From Haliclystus octoradiatus (Eukaryota; Cnidaria; Staurozoa; Stauromedusae; Haliclystidae), in assembly GCA_916610825.1 (NCBI GenBank), contig OU744454.1:8496922-8560921 (forward strand): a stretch of DNA of 64,000 nt, given 5' to 3'. The position numbers were made by a program, and so were the translations under genes. The notes under the pieces were generated by a model. The model was not told where the DNA came from. It saw only the letters and a list, made by a program, of their open reading frames with translations, and did not search any database. Shown in pieces: positions 1-13,900 of the stretch (positions are counted from its first letter, which is position 1; every line of letters begins with the position of its first letter).

Positions 1-245
1 ACAGGTTGAGTAACATCAGCAAATACAAATGTATGTGGAAATGAGTGACGTAATCGTGGTAATGTAGCGATAGTGGCGATTTCACCTACGACTGAAATGA
101 TCTTTCCCGACGCAGAACTTAATTATAATGTAGAAGGGCTTGTAACTAGATTGTATTTTGAAATAAAAGTAGATGGTAAAAGGGACACAGCTGAGCCGGT
201 ATCAACTAAAAATGCAACAGCAGGCATGGACGGCAAAATTACAGT
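1..245 (-). pseudogene. Ty3/gypsy-type retropepsin fragment
   Basis: On the minus strand this reads as a retroviral-type aspartic protease of a Ty3/gypsy LTR retrotransposon. The active-site motif VDTGSAVSLLP is encoded at about 185-215, followed by SSASGKIISVVGE and then SFPHTFVFADV, the usual order in gypsy proteases, which cleave the Gag-Pol polyprotein. An in-frame stop at about 123-125 interrupts it, so the copy is dead. It continues off the left edge, where reverse transcriptase would be expected. The gag part of the same element lies at 293-1237 on the same strand. The family assignment comes from motif recognition by eye; the exact clade is not determined. Confidence 0.7.
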
Positions 246-292
246 GACGTACATAAAGGAACCATACTGATGCGTCACACCATCGACATGAC

Positions 293-1237
293 TTACTCGT
301 TTTCCGATACGACTTGAACAGGGGCCGGAGAAGATGAACGTGAAGAAGTTGGAGTGCGTTGGTTAGAAGATACAATTTGTGTTGGTTTTGTGCCAGGCCA
401 TTGGCACCATGGTCTACGATAGCGTGCGCTTGCAGAATAAAAAATGTGAGATCTAATACTAATAACATAATACTGATCATCTTTTCCCGCAGCGCGAGAG
501 GGAACAGACCCTGACCGAGACACAGCCGACACTGGTTGATGAAATTGTTGGGGGTCCGGATTTAGATCAATCATGTTGACTGCATTCAGTCCTAACATAC
601 TCCATAGATTATCAGCAATTGTTAGAAATTGAGGTAGAGGTAATTATGAATGGCCAATTAGTAGTGTCTTAATATTAAGGGGAAGGGCCTCTAAAAGTCT
701 ATTACATACTAGATGAGCCGTGGTCATGATGCCCGAATCCTCAAATAATTGTCTAATTTTTATAGCACATACCGATGGTTTTAGTTCTGTAAGGGATGAG
801 TTGCTGAAAGCCTTTTGCATGACTTCTTGTGGAGATTTCTTTAACATCTGTAATAGGCGATGCCTTAATACCGTATATGGGTTGACTGCATTGAGCAAAT
901 CATGGCTAACCACCAAATTACCAAGGTCTGCTGTCAGCTCCGGCACTCTAAGATGGAATCTTTCCATTTCTGTGGTAATTCCTTTCGCATTAAAAATGCG
1001 ATCAAGTTGCATTAACCAGAATTGGATGTTGAGGCGTAGGAAAGGCGGTAATTTTATGTTAAACGTTGCTCGTCGTGAGTAAACCATCGTCTGTTGTGGC
1101 TGCTGGTTGTTGATGACTCCATGAGACTCTTCATTGGATTTAGGTGTTTGTACAGGGTCACCATTTGTAGTGTTCATATTGAATTGTAAATGAGACATAT
1201 GATAGTAGAGTCTAAGAAGACAACCCCAAGACAACAC
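293..1237 (-). pseudogene. Ty3/gypsy-type Gag remnant with nucleocapsid region
   Basis: The longest open part (644-1237, 197 aa) has the core of a gypsy Gag: KLPPF near residue 63, a region like FWLMQLDRIFNAKGIT, then NPYTVLRHRLLQML and LFEDSGIMTTAHLVCNRLLE. These match the capsid-type domain of insect and invertebrate Gag proteins, which package the RNA. A frameshift or gap follows, and 293-598 encodes a basic, Cys-poor region (RYRRPWCQWPG) like the degraded zinc-binding stretch that normally precedes the protease. The protease follows at 1-245 on the same strand, so the order gag then PR is intact. Broken by shifts and therefore called a pseudogene. No LTR was identified on the right side. 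Confidence 0.7.
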
Positions 1238-4200
1238 TACTGTTCTTGAGTTCAGTTTGTAAGAGTCTAAGAGTCACAATATCTAGAGTTAAGCTATTTA
1301 TATCAATACAAACGAGGTTATATGAAATCGAGGTAAATCAATCTACTGCAAATCTAAACAAAAAGTAGGAATGTAAAACTTTGCAAGAAAAATTAAGTTT
1401 TTATTTGAATTTTCTAAATTTACAGCGAAAGAGAATTATGTAATTGTGATTTTATTTCTCCTGCCGAATTGAACATCTGTATATAAAATTTGCTGAATTT
1501 TTAAGATCAGTTGAACCAATAGATAGTAATGACGTTGTAATTTCAAGAGCAATCTTTTTTTTATATTGTAGTTCTCGACGAGCCAACAAGTGCTCTTTCC
1601 TCGAAAGAAGAAGAACTGTTTTATACAAAATGTAAACAGATTGGTATCACGTGTATTAGTATTGGCCAACGTGAATCATTAAGACGATTTCATGATGTAT
1701 GCCTTCGATTATTTCAAAATGGCGAATGGTCACTAAGTGCATTGTAATTATAGACAAAATAGACATAGAAATAATATCATAATATCTATTATGTATGATT
1801 GTAATTGAGATGTAGATAATCTAGTTTATAAATTTAACAGGATTAAATGAATACTGGAATACTGTTAGCAAAGGAATTTTACTCCTATATTTATATTTGT
1901 AGCTAGAATATCGGTCCAGTCATATGAGTGTGTGCAATCACTGTTTGTCATGCCGCATCATGAAAGGACTCTTTCACATTAATTGGCCATATTGTTGTTC
2001 TTTGATTATTCATTTCACGATCACGGTCTTTTCAAAATACATTACCAGGTCCTGGTTCATCAATCTTTTACTTAAATAATTCTCGAGGGACTCGTTGAGT
2101 AAATTTGAATTAATAGCTGTCAGGTATAGACAGTACAGTCTTACTTGCTTGATATCTCCCTCTGTTACGGATAAAGCGGGACATTATGCAAGGTGGGATC
2201 TTAAACAAGGTAGGAGGAATATGAGAGTTTGTATGGGTAGTGGAAATTTGAAATCAGTTTATGTAGGGATATTAAGCAAGGGAGGACATTAAAAAAAGGA
2301 ATAATATTAACCAAGTTGAGTAACCAGTGAAGGTTACTCAACTCCTAAAATCGTACTAGCAGCATATATAGCTCAGGACGAATACTTAATGCAGATTAGA
2401 CATGTGGTTTTATTGTCACTCTTTTTTATCTTTCATCAATCATTTTGATGACCTTTCAAAGAATTATTAGAAATAGCATGGAAATAGTATTTTGTAAATG
2501 AATAAATTCCAACTAAGGCGTTCATTAGGTTAGTTATTGTCTTCCCATACTACATCCTGCTTTCAAAATGATACGAAGCAAACAGTTAATATGATATAGA
2601 TTTATGTCATACTGTATATATCTTGACAATTTTGAAGATTTACTACTAAAATCATCTGATTGGTGTTATAACAAACATGCTGATATGAAGAAGTAATTAG
2701 TTAAGATGCTTTCAACATTCACTGGAGTACGAGTATGAAATTGTTACTACTAATCAATTATTACAGTTTCTTTTGAAACATCATATTTAAAAACGACAAA
2801 ACGATTTGGTTTTATGTCCAAGCGTTCTGCAAGCATTATAAATGATTGTCTGCAAAAGCTAAATTTAGAAACTCTTAAGCTGAAGAGGCTTAAATTAGAT
2901 TTGGTTAAGATAGTTATCATTATTTTAAAGCATAGTCGATCTTGCAATCACAGAAAAGTGACTATCTTCGTTTGACACTGGACATTAGCAAAAACAACAT
3001 GCGTGGTAACTCTAAACTTCAACGGCCAAAATGAACTATTGAGACGATATCATGAGTATGCGTTCAGCTTTTTATCCAATGGCGAATGGTTGTTCGATGA
3101 TACGTAAGTTTATAATTGCTATATATAATGTCGAATGAGTTGATTGATTCTTCTATTCATTTTGAAATTAGTCGTAGCTTAATTGGACCCTGAGGGGGGG
3201 ACTTTGATATTTTTTGGACGGGGTTATGCTGTTCAGAACTCCAGGAGGACTGCACGAACCAGAACTATAACAAACAGCACTGAAACAGGAACTGAGGCCA
3301 CGGTAACAGACCACAGTAACATACCGTTATAGAGTGAACAATTACCCTACAGCGACATAGGTGTGATGCACAAATTTCAGCACTAACACAGAGAGCAACA
3401 TCAATCCTTATAGTCTCGTTGTCCATAAGATTACCAATTGAAATAATGACAATAGCATTGGCTCAGGCGCCGTGACTTTCCGGCTTTGAGGCTGCAAGTA
3501 GTCTTGCCCGATCTACTTGATTGGAACATTTCAAGAGAGTCAAGCATAGCAGTGAACAATGGGGCCATCCCAATCATTTTTTTCATCCCTTTTTTCTTAG
3601 AAAATGTAATTACAAATTCCACCGAATATCGATACGAAGGGAGAGAATGTCGTTTAACTTTTGGCCAAGGCATTCCTATTGTGAACAAGGATTTTAATTA
3701 ATTACATATAAGGTAAATTAAATTAATTTTGCTCGTATATTTAAGTAACTAGATAAAGTTTTGAATGTAGAATGTGTTGCCGTTTCTTGATGTCTGGTGC
3801 TGAAGTTTGTTTTTGATATTGGTGTTATATAAAAACAAACGTTAAGTTTACAGCATAGTCGAGCTAATATCATGACGAAATTCTCTATTTAAGACGTCAG
3901 AACTCAACAAATTATACTGGTGGTGAGCCCCTAGACCCTCATTTCAAGAAATCAATCCTGTTCTGTTTACGTATCTTTGATCATCTGAAATTCTTAATCC
4001 TTGCAAACACATCGATTGCCATTCAAACTTTGCGTTCAGTTAAATAATTCGATTTCAAAGCATTAATTGAATCAAATCATGATTGAATCGATTACAAGCG
4101 CTGTTGCTTGAATGTGTGAGATTTGGAATTTTCATTGCGTTCTGCGTGAAAATGCAAAAATTGAGTGCGTGAATATGTTATTGTCATGGCACATTATAGG

Positions 4201-5808
4201 TGGGCCTCTAATATTGATAGATAATTTAGATTTAAATGATTATAATGATTAATATATGCATAATAGATGATAATTATTCTCTAGCGTTTGAAACAGGTCC
4301 TAATAGCTGGTCATGCATCTGAATTTAAAATTGTGCCGTTGAAATACCCCATTCACTGTATCTGTTTAATAATGTTGGAGCTGTGTGCAGGTAAAACGCT
4401 GTACCATGAATCGTTCTTGATGTTGGAATGAGGTAAGGCTGATTTGTAGCCTAATGTTTATTCCCGTATAATTTATTTCGAGGAGTGGTATCAGAGGTGA
4501 ATCAAAGCTAGCATCTATTGCTTCATGAGCGGTCAAAGAAGGTTGTAAGGTATTCTTCAGGTATGGAGAGTCATCTGGGGTCTTTTTTACGTCACTAACG
4601 TGACTAAGTTTTCTGCGTCCTGATATAATTTTAGCTTCCCAATCCAATAATCGCCTTCTTAGTTTTTGCTGTAGTGTAATACTGCAGAACGACCAAACAG
4701 GTAAAGCATAGATAGCTGGACTGATGATTATTTTTAGGATTTCGGGAGTTGGTCTTTTTCAATTAACTAACAAGCTACTCTGGCAGCATCACTTTTAAAT
4801 TCCATCTAGATCTATTAGAAATGAAGCATGCAATATAACCCTATACTTGTGTGTTCTCTCGACCAAATGTTTGCCCATTATAGATCAGAATCTCTCCGAA
4901 ATCAGTATAAAAATCACCATTGCTACCATGTTCGATTAGCTTTATTCAGAAATAGGTCGTTAAATTTCTAAAAAAAACTGATTGATGATGGACTTGATGG
5001 TTACGAACGATGGTTAAGGCAAAAATGAAAGCCTTAAGGTATATTTATTCTCCTCATTTGAGAATTTTTTTATTATAACTACAAGTTCTTCAGAAAATGA
5101 TTTACTTTGCACTAAGAATTTGTTTCCTTGCTACGTGGACAAGTGCAAAGATTTTAATTTCAAGAAAATATGTATTAATTTCAAGAAAATACGTTCTAAA
5201 ATATGACATCAGATCAAACGTAATCTTGCAATTTGATTGGTTGGTTCATGTGTTTTAGACAAATTCGGATGAGAAATCATGAGACTTGAAATGGGTGTTT
5301 ACATCACGTGACTCAACTAAAATATCAAGTGAAATATCGCAAAAAGAGCAACATGCAATTTTATTCTACCCAATTTAGTTATCAATATGAGACTGTTAGC
5401 CTAGGCATTCCTCGTGCTCACTTTGTTCAGAAATAATCGAATGATTCACAGCAATTTGATTGGTCAATCGAGCGTGCAGGTAAAACTTGTTTTCAATTTC
5501 AGAATGATTAAACGAAACAATTAAGTTTATAGTGAAGAGCTGATAAATAGGAAATCACGCAAATAAGTTGAGTAATATTAAGTCTAGTTTATTAACCTAT
5601 ATTAACTTAATAAATTTAATAATAAATTGACACAATTTTTAATATTTCATTATTAAAAATGCTACTATCGAAAACAGAGATCAGGAAATGTATATTACAG
5701 AGTGGATTACATGGATATTGATACAGCGAACTTCAGCCAACCATTTACAAAATATACACGACTAGCTAATGTTGATTAATTCAGCTGTAATTTCCATTTA
5801 AAATGGTA
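1238..5808. other. Intergenic region, little coding signal
   Basis: About 4.6 kb of AT-rich DNA downstream of XRCC1. Nothing can be assigned to a known gene. Two similar short coding-like stretches lie at 1632-1742 and 3018-3105 (see separate entry). A 93-codon minus ORF at 4366-4647 has plausible composition but no recognisable motif. The stretch at 5190-5260 resembles 11365-11430 inside an XRCC1 intron, so at least part of the region is dispersed repeat. Confidence 0.5.
1632..3105 (+). repeat. Two diverged copies of a short coding-like segment
   Basis: The plus strand at about 1650-1742 reads ESLRRFHDVCLRLFQNGEW and at about 3030-3105 reads ELLRRYHEYAFSFLSNGEW. The two stretches share the pattern LRR-H-x5-F/LF-NGEW at protein level although the DNA has diverged, which is what old coding duplicates look like. 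The second is followed by a good splice donor (GTAAGT after GATGATAC, about 3103). I do not recognise the protein. It could be an exon of a transposon-borne gene or of an unrelated decayed gene. Confidence 0.35.
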
Positions 5809-7901
5809 TTATGTCTCTCTTATGATATATGATTCCATAGCTATAGTTTCTCCTTGTTTATGACACTCATAAATCCACTCAGGATGAAGAAATTTCAACT
5901 TGGGGTTGTCATTGCTTGCCTGAAGAAACCAACAAAATAAAATGAATTAAATATCATGAAAAAATATGAAAGACGAGCAATCCACACTTTTATGCTGGAA
6001 AATGACATGAAAATACGGTGAATGGGAAATGGAATTTTGCTTGTCAATGCAGCAATTTTGAAATAAATAAATGAAAGATTGCTTCTATATGACCATGCTC
6101 GATAGTCTAAGAAAATGCCATTCCCAAACCATTTAAATGTAATCATTTTCCCAGGAATTATTGCACTGGTAATCAGCATGACAAATACTTTAAATATCGA
6201 AGTGTATAGCCGTCCGGTAACCGGATGCCATTTTCAAAATGCTAGTCGTCCAGCATTCGATTTGTGCATGCGTGAGCTTCACTTGATGCTAGAATTTATT
6301 ATCACGCTAATTAAGAACACAGCAAGTCACAGAATTTTGATGGTTTCTTCGTTGGATTAGATGATTAATTCCAAACCCTGACCATCTGAAATATGGCAGT
6401 TCCCAAATAAAAAACAATCTGTTTTGGAATGATAAATTACAGCAACAAGATAATATTATTGGATTTGGAGTTATATCTTGCATGCTAGCCCAATTTTCTC
6501 ATTTGGTTTCTGTCTCCGTGGCTATTCAAAAATCTTTATTAATATTTCACGGTGAATGTCGATACTCTGCGTTGGATTTACACACAAATCAAGTAATATT
6601 CCACGAACATTTGTTATTACTCAAATGTTTATTCGGGTATCATTAATGTTTGATCTGCGTCTTATTTTCAAGTAGAAACATAAACATTGAAAGTCGAATA
6701 TCAAAACACTTGATTTAAAATGCTACTTATATAGAATTAGGGCGGTTAGCTCAGATGGCAGAGCAACCAGACTTCAGATCTGATCATATCTGATCGACTG
6801 TGGTTCAAATCCCTTGAAGGTCAACTCAGTCTTGACTTTATCTAAACCACGAAATGAGTTCCATCTTCTGGTGGCGGATGAAAAGGTCCAGAGGGAATTG
6901 CATAGTGAGTAGCTGCAGCGCATTGACAATCAATGCTCATCTGTCATGAAATATATTGAAATTGATCTGCAGTGTTTGTGGTTGAGATCACTAAAGAGTA
7001 TTTAAAATAACTTCTCCTAGCGAAAAGAGCCACTCATGACTCATATAGAAACATCCTTAATCAGACAGAAGAGTAGTATGTGCGCTTTCGGTAGGTTGAT
7101 ACCATGTAAATTATTTTACTTTTCATACGGAATTCAAACGCACTGCAAAACACATTATTATGGACCTAGCAGTTCATAAATATTTGGGCAAATCCCTTAC
7201 TTACTCGATAGCAAATTAGACAGAAAGGAGAGCAATACCTGTTTAAATGTGTTGTCCCATTGGTCTTTACTAATGATTATGTCTGTATTGTCACCCATGT
7301 AATCATCTGTGAATCTACAGGTACAAATGGGAAGTTGAGTAAAGAGTTGAGTGTTGCCATAGATTACACAGAAAATAATATTTGTGCTCAAAACTACATT
7401 ACACTATATTTGGAATTCACACCTTTTTGCTCGAAAAAAGAATATACACACTTTTTCACAGGAATTTTTTTTTCTAATTTCAAGTAAAATGTTTCTCAAG
7501 ATAACATTTCCTTGTTTAAAGAAACATTTTCTTAAACCTTTGTTATATTGAGCCAAAAAATTCTCAAACAAAGTATTTACCCTAGGACCTTGGATTTTTC
7601 GGTGTGAACCTCAACGAAAGTCTAGTAGCCGAGTGTTTTAGGAGGAAGTGCAAGTGGAGGAAGATACTGTACTCATGACAATGAATACATAACAAATAAA
7701 TAACATTTCAGGAACCTGTTGAGCTGTTACTAGCAACTCACCCATTATAAGCAGTGATCAACCTGCCAAGTTTCTTTCTTTCAATATCGGAAAACGTGCC
7801 ATACAGTAAAAAATGCTGGTCGTTAAAATAGTCAGGTAATTCTGGTAATTGCGGAGATGATGATTGCGTTAATGGTTCCATTTCATCTTGTTCTACTTTG
7901 T
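5809..7901 (-). CDS. XRCC1: XRCC1 BRCT2 domain exons and stop codon
   Basis: Three exons encode the C-terminal BRCT domain, which in the family dimerises with the BRCT of DNA ligase III. Exon 7742-7901 reads QLPELPDYFNDQHFLLYG then SDIERKKLGRLITAYNG; 7239-7314 reads FTDDYMGDNTDIIISKDQW; 5809-5919 reads LKFLHPEWIYECHKQGE and ends AMESYIIRET then TAA. LPELPDYF, the YG-F start, DYM and the W-I-Y-x-C motif match vertebrate XRCC1. Phases join without conflict (160, 76 and 111 nt). Confidence 0.93.
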
Positions 7902-10900
7902 CTATAACACAAACACAATGTTAAGAATTACATCATCAAATCTTGATAATTGCTAAAAAAAAAAACAGTACCAACTTTGATTGCACACAATCCTTCATTA
8001 AATGCAGTCTATGCAAAGTGATGCAATATTGATGATATTAATTACGATTTTGGTATTGCCTTTTCCTGGTTGAACTTTGGTTGTTTTGGACGATACTTTA
8101 GATGACGTATCATCGTTATTTCCTTCGCAAGGATTTTTTTTTACTTGTGGTTGAAATTTCATAAATCACAATGGAGTGAGAAGCTGTTGACAATGAACTC
8201 TAATAATGTTGATGAACTTTCATAAACTGTCCATTATGTCCAGCATATATCACACTTAGGAGTGATCTTTAAGTCTGCTTTTGCAGATATATTCATGAGC
8301 AATTAGCAAAAGTGCAAAGTTTCCTATCACCTTCTAGCAAATTTTTAGCTTGGAACTGTGAATTTAAAGTTTGATACCTTAATGTTTGAAATTGTATCTA
8401 CTAGGACATACCTTTTTCATTCTCCTTGTCGCTCTTATTTGGATTTGAGAGGCCTCTGATTCTATGTAAAAATTGATTGCATTAAAGCAAGACATTAGAA
8501 CTACCAACAAAATCATGGAATCTAGCCTAGTCTAATCTAGTTTTGGAATCTAGCCAGTACAAATGAAACTATAAGATAAAATCATGAATCATTAATTCTA
8601 TTTCTCAGAATTGTGCACAAAATATCAATCCAGAATTAGGATTGCATATGGTATGTTTGGTCCAATAGCCTAAATAAACCTCATTTTAAGCCTTGGATTT
8701 AACACCATGTATGATAGCTTCATGGAAACAGGCCCTTTTTAACGTCCAGGAATGGTCTGTGAATGCTAAAAAGTGTAAATGAAAGGTAATGCACAGATGA
8801 TTTTGAATACAGGAGGGAAGCGTATTAAATAAATGACCAAGAGTACGGAATGCTGTGACGAAGCAAGGCAAAACAAACTCCACTGCTCACAAATCTTAGT
8901 CTATACATTAAAAACGTTTTGAAACCAAACACTTAATTAAGCTAGATTGTTTTGTTTCTGATTTTGAGGACATAAATATTTCTTGCACGCTTATTTGACT
9001 TCATTCATGAACAATTCATAAATTCATTATGTTTTACCAAAGTAAGAAAATCGAAATATTCATTAGGTTGAACCGCTCACTATCAGAACAATCACATATT
9101 TCGATCCTGCAATGATTTATGCTTGAAATGACACAAAAACTAATCTAAACAATGAAATTTGCTTGATGAGTGAACACTTGGTATCTTGTACATTATTACG
9201 GTGCATTCATCGTCATTCTATTGATTATAGTTGCCCTTAGTAAATAAATGCATACAATGCAAAGATATGTCATAGTCACCCATTTACTTGTTTAATTCAT
9301 CTTCTGTATCACAGTCACTTGAGCTTTCTTCTGTCAATAGAAAGTAGACCAACCACCAATTAAATGATTAATTGTAACATAGAGATATATACATGATGAT
9401 GATGAATATAATCTCTACTACATGAACACAAGAGAGGGTTTTCTTGCGAGGTCATCACACGGATGTGTTCAATGAAAAACAATCTTGTACAATCTACAAG
9501 CACAATGTACTTGAAACCATCAACGATTTGCATATATGACGATTTATATATACCTCCAAAACTGTTTTCCTCAAATTCTATTGAAGGTTCTTCCTCACTC
9601 TGAGTAAATTAAAACGCATAATATCATTCAACTAACTATTGAATCATGTGAATATGATCTTGACATTATGTAGAAAGGTGTGTACTTTTTTACTTGTTTG
9701 TTTCTTGATTGGATATTTGGGTGGATCTTCTTCCCCTTCACTCGAGGATGAGTCATCATCTAATCGATATCTACATATCCAACAAAGTATAAGAAGTATA
9801 AGAACACAGGAAGTAAATAATGACAACAGTGTAGTGGTTTACAGATATTGTAAATTCCGTTTCTATCACGTCTTTCTCTACATGTAAGTAACCACTGTAA
9901 TATGTAGTCGCCCTCTTTCTATGTCAACCTTTGTAGAGTAAACATCAAATAAATACATTATCATACAAAACTCTACAACAGAGTTGTTGGTTTTAAACAT
10001 GTTAATTATTTTGTTGCTTATCAAATAAGGGATCAAGTTAGCAAAACAAACAATATGAAGCAAGCAGCGGGAAAGATTAAAATTTTAAAGAAAATTCAAA
10101 TTAAAAATTTATGCAGCAATAACTTACTTGTATAATAATACTTCTAGGGATAGTATCTAGTTTTTCAAACAACTTTACACACACAAATTCCTCAATAGTT
10201 CAATACTATTTTCTTACCATGTGATATTGTTTTCAAACAACAACATGCTCACTGAACATGAAAACGATGGATTTATCAGGGACTGCACATAGGGGACAGG
10301 CTAATCCCAATTGACAAACGGACTATATTCCTTACTTTGAAGTGGGTAGTCGTCTTTTCGAAGAATAGCAATTATTTATCCATTTCTTTGAAACAATCCT
10401 TCCTTTGCCAGAATCTGAAAATCAAGTGCTGCATTATATCTCAATAAGTTAATTATTGGAGACAATTAACGTGATTGATTATAGCCTGACCTAGATTACC
10501 AATTGGATTAGATAGCATCTAAAGTATCATTATCAATAACTACAGATGTGTATCATAATTCAGAAATCTCTACAATCCCCTAACAAACAAGCATAGTAAT
10601 AGGAGCGCACACAATCATTGTATTAGGAATAATCAAACTATATTATAATTTAACGTTGTCAACAAAAGTGGTTGCGCTATTAAAATGTTACAAAATTCAT
10701 GAAAACAGGCCATTCAAAACGTCCATGAACTGTTATTTTTTTGCAGGAGTAGAACTTTATTTGAATTGATTTTTCAATCAATAGAGATTAGTATGAGCAT
10801 TTTTTAATTGATTATGAATTAAGAAAACCAGTTTCAAAATATCATGAATTTAAAACAGAATAACAAACCTTTGACTTGTTTTGCTTTGGGTGTATTTTTA

Positions 10901-13900
10901 AATGCACATCTGCAATGAAATACATAGGATACTTATCAACAATATTATCTCAAAGAAACACAAGCGTCAAATCATCAAAACAGGCCATTTTGCATCCATC
11001 AACAGCTATTCATGAACTTATTAACGATGAATGGTACATTTGAATTAATTGCTTATGAACTGTCCCGACAAATTTAAGTAAAAATCCTTGCGATTTGATT
11101 TGTGACATAATAGTTCAAAATGAAGCGATACTACTGGACTTCGCAGTTGAAAGAGGTACAACTTAGAACTGCAAGGAATATATATGGGTTATTATGTTAC
11201 AGTACTTACATCAAATGAGTACACTTGGATGACCAATTCCCCTCATATTTTGCTCCCATTGCTACAGCTTTATCACGCAGATCAGATCTTTCTGGGTTAA
11301 CAAAACCACTCATAACAAACACAACATTGGCCTGACAGACAAAAAATATAATCAGTGGAAGACAAATTCTAAAATATGACATCATAATCGGACGTAATTC
11401 TGCAATCTGCTTGGTTGGTTCATGTGATTGTGAATCGTAGGATAAACCAAACAAGAAAAAGGAGAGTAATGCGTATTATGTTTAAAGTTTAAACTGCAAA
11501 CAGAAACACAACTATCAGTGGTCCAAATGATACCCTTTTGCGATAGATTGGAAGAAATTGAAAAAATGATTGGTGAACATACACTTTTCAGATAAGTACT
11601 GTATAGAATAAAAGTAGTTCATATTGCTGATGGAATTCGCATTCAATTAATAACAAAAGCTGAATACAACTTCAATTTTGTAAGAAACATCAAATGTACA
11701 GTTATCAATTTGATTCAATCTGCCATCAAATAAATCTGGTTCACTGAACTTACTAAAATCTTATTTAATTGCACTCTGGAAGCAGTAGGTTGAACAGTTT
11801 CAAGCACTAAAAACAAAATAAAAGAGACATTATAAACAGAATCGTTGCAAAAAATAATTGGCTCCTTCAAGTATAATAACATATTTCTACCTGGATTTCC
11901 CCTTGAAGTAGATGCTCGTCCAGGATCAGCCCTTGATGTTGGCTACAAAAGAATGCAGCAAAACTGAAATTAAGGATATTTTATTACTTTCTATGCATTC
12001 TCAAAGATAAATATTTAAGATACGGCAGCATAACGGGAGTAGCATTTTGCATAATTATGATGATGCATAGATGATGTACAGACTTGCTATTGTCTTCATG
12101 TAGCCTCCATAATCACATCAGGTAACAGCTGCTATCATAATTCACACAACAGTTTATTATCTTGCCGCAAAGTACAGCAAATAACATCAAAATCAGGCAT
12201 CCAGAAATTGACATTTCATGGACAGTCCATAAAGTTCATACTTTTTTAAGAACAGTGGAAGCATTGTGGACAACTTGTAATATAGCACAACAGGACATTG
12301 TTGACAAGCGTATGGTGCATTTGAAATGTATCAATATCAAATTGTCCTAATGGCAAGAGTGATTAACACACTTGATTGATTTCCAGGACATGCTCACACA
12401 TACATAAAGAAGATTACACTTGAAGGCTTGTATTGCCACCGTTATATGACAATATTTTTTAAATGCGATATCATTCAATAAATACAAAAGTAACTACTAG
12501 TTGTTCTATTCCATTGAAATATTTCAGAGGGTAAAATTATACAGTTTTTTCATTTTATATTTCTGTTTTCAAATCATTGAATTGCTTTTTGTTTGAAACA
12601 TCATATGTAATAGCTTTATTTTTATTACAATCTTTGAGTACCGGTTAACAATCCAAAATAGAATACTAGTAGGTATACAAACCTTCTTGATTTCCGATTC
12701 ATGCTTGTCAGACTCTAGATTTATCCGTTTTTTAGGGTTACCCTGTAACAACTGAAAATAGAATTAAAAGTGATGTGATACTGTCATGTACATTATTTGA
12801 AGTTATTACTGGTAAATATAACAGACATTACATTCTCTGTGGAGCGGATGTTTCCACTTGGTTTATCTTTGCGTTCACTTGATTCTGCATGGGTCTATAA
12901 CATAATTAGAAATAATGAAAGTAATTCAAAATTAATAACATAGATGGAGTTACGGTGTGTCAGTTAATTCATTTACATTTCATGAAACAAGTCAAATCAA
13001 ATCAACACGTGATTTAGTTATTCTCATTCTTACCAAACACTCAATGTGGGAGGAATGAATAGGCCACCGTTCACAATTAGAGGGGACTGCTGGCAATCCA
13101 GCATTGTAAAACTGTTGCAGAATTTATTATTTGTCATGTAACTACAGTTGTATGTACATTTAATGCATTTATAAGCTGTGTTATCATAATTTAGAAGCTG
13201 TTTCAGAAATGCCGTAAATTCAATGTCCTGCAAAGCCATAAACCAGAAGACAACCTGTGTTATTATCAATTAATTGTAGTAATATATATTTTTTCTTCCT
13301 ATTGGTCAATCGAACACTGGCAATTCCTAATGTGATAGAAAAAATCTGTTTTACAAATTTTTCACTTCACAATAAAGATTTACTACATTAATTAACAGAA
13401 GCCGAGCTATCAGCTCTATTAGATAAAAAGGATTGAAGAAGATGAGAAAAATGCAAAGATGAGAAAGAAATACAGAGAACTCTTCAATCAATAACATTTA
13501 AGTCTTTAAATTATAATCAGATATTTAAACAAATTGCTTGCGATGAATTCGTAATATTTCTCATAATGCAGCTGTTCTTGAATAATTCATAGGATAAACC
13601 AACGTATGGATTAATAATAAAACAATCATCAAACTCAACTTCGCATGACACCAAAAATATCAGGCCTTGGAGCGTGTTACCGGCCTTACCCTCTGGCTTC
13701 AGCAGATAACATGCGTCTTGACCTGATAATTCTAAGTGATAATACTCAGGCTCATTCTTGTTTGATAACTGTTAAACATTTGAAACACAACAAGAATGCA
13801 CTCACTTTGATGACAGTAGGTTGTTTTTTAGTTTCTTTAACATCAGTTGGTACAGCTGAAGCTTTTGCTGGACTAGTTTTATCATAAAAGTAAGATGGAA

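Noticed and set aside
202-598. Independent small genes at the left edge
   Set aside because: These frames overlap the Ty3/gypsy gag-protease remnant, which explains the sequence better.
6739-6815. Functional tRNA gene
   Set aside because: The A and B boxes are present but the cloverleaf is not convincing, and the head is fused to a body shared with a second copy, which indicates a SINE.
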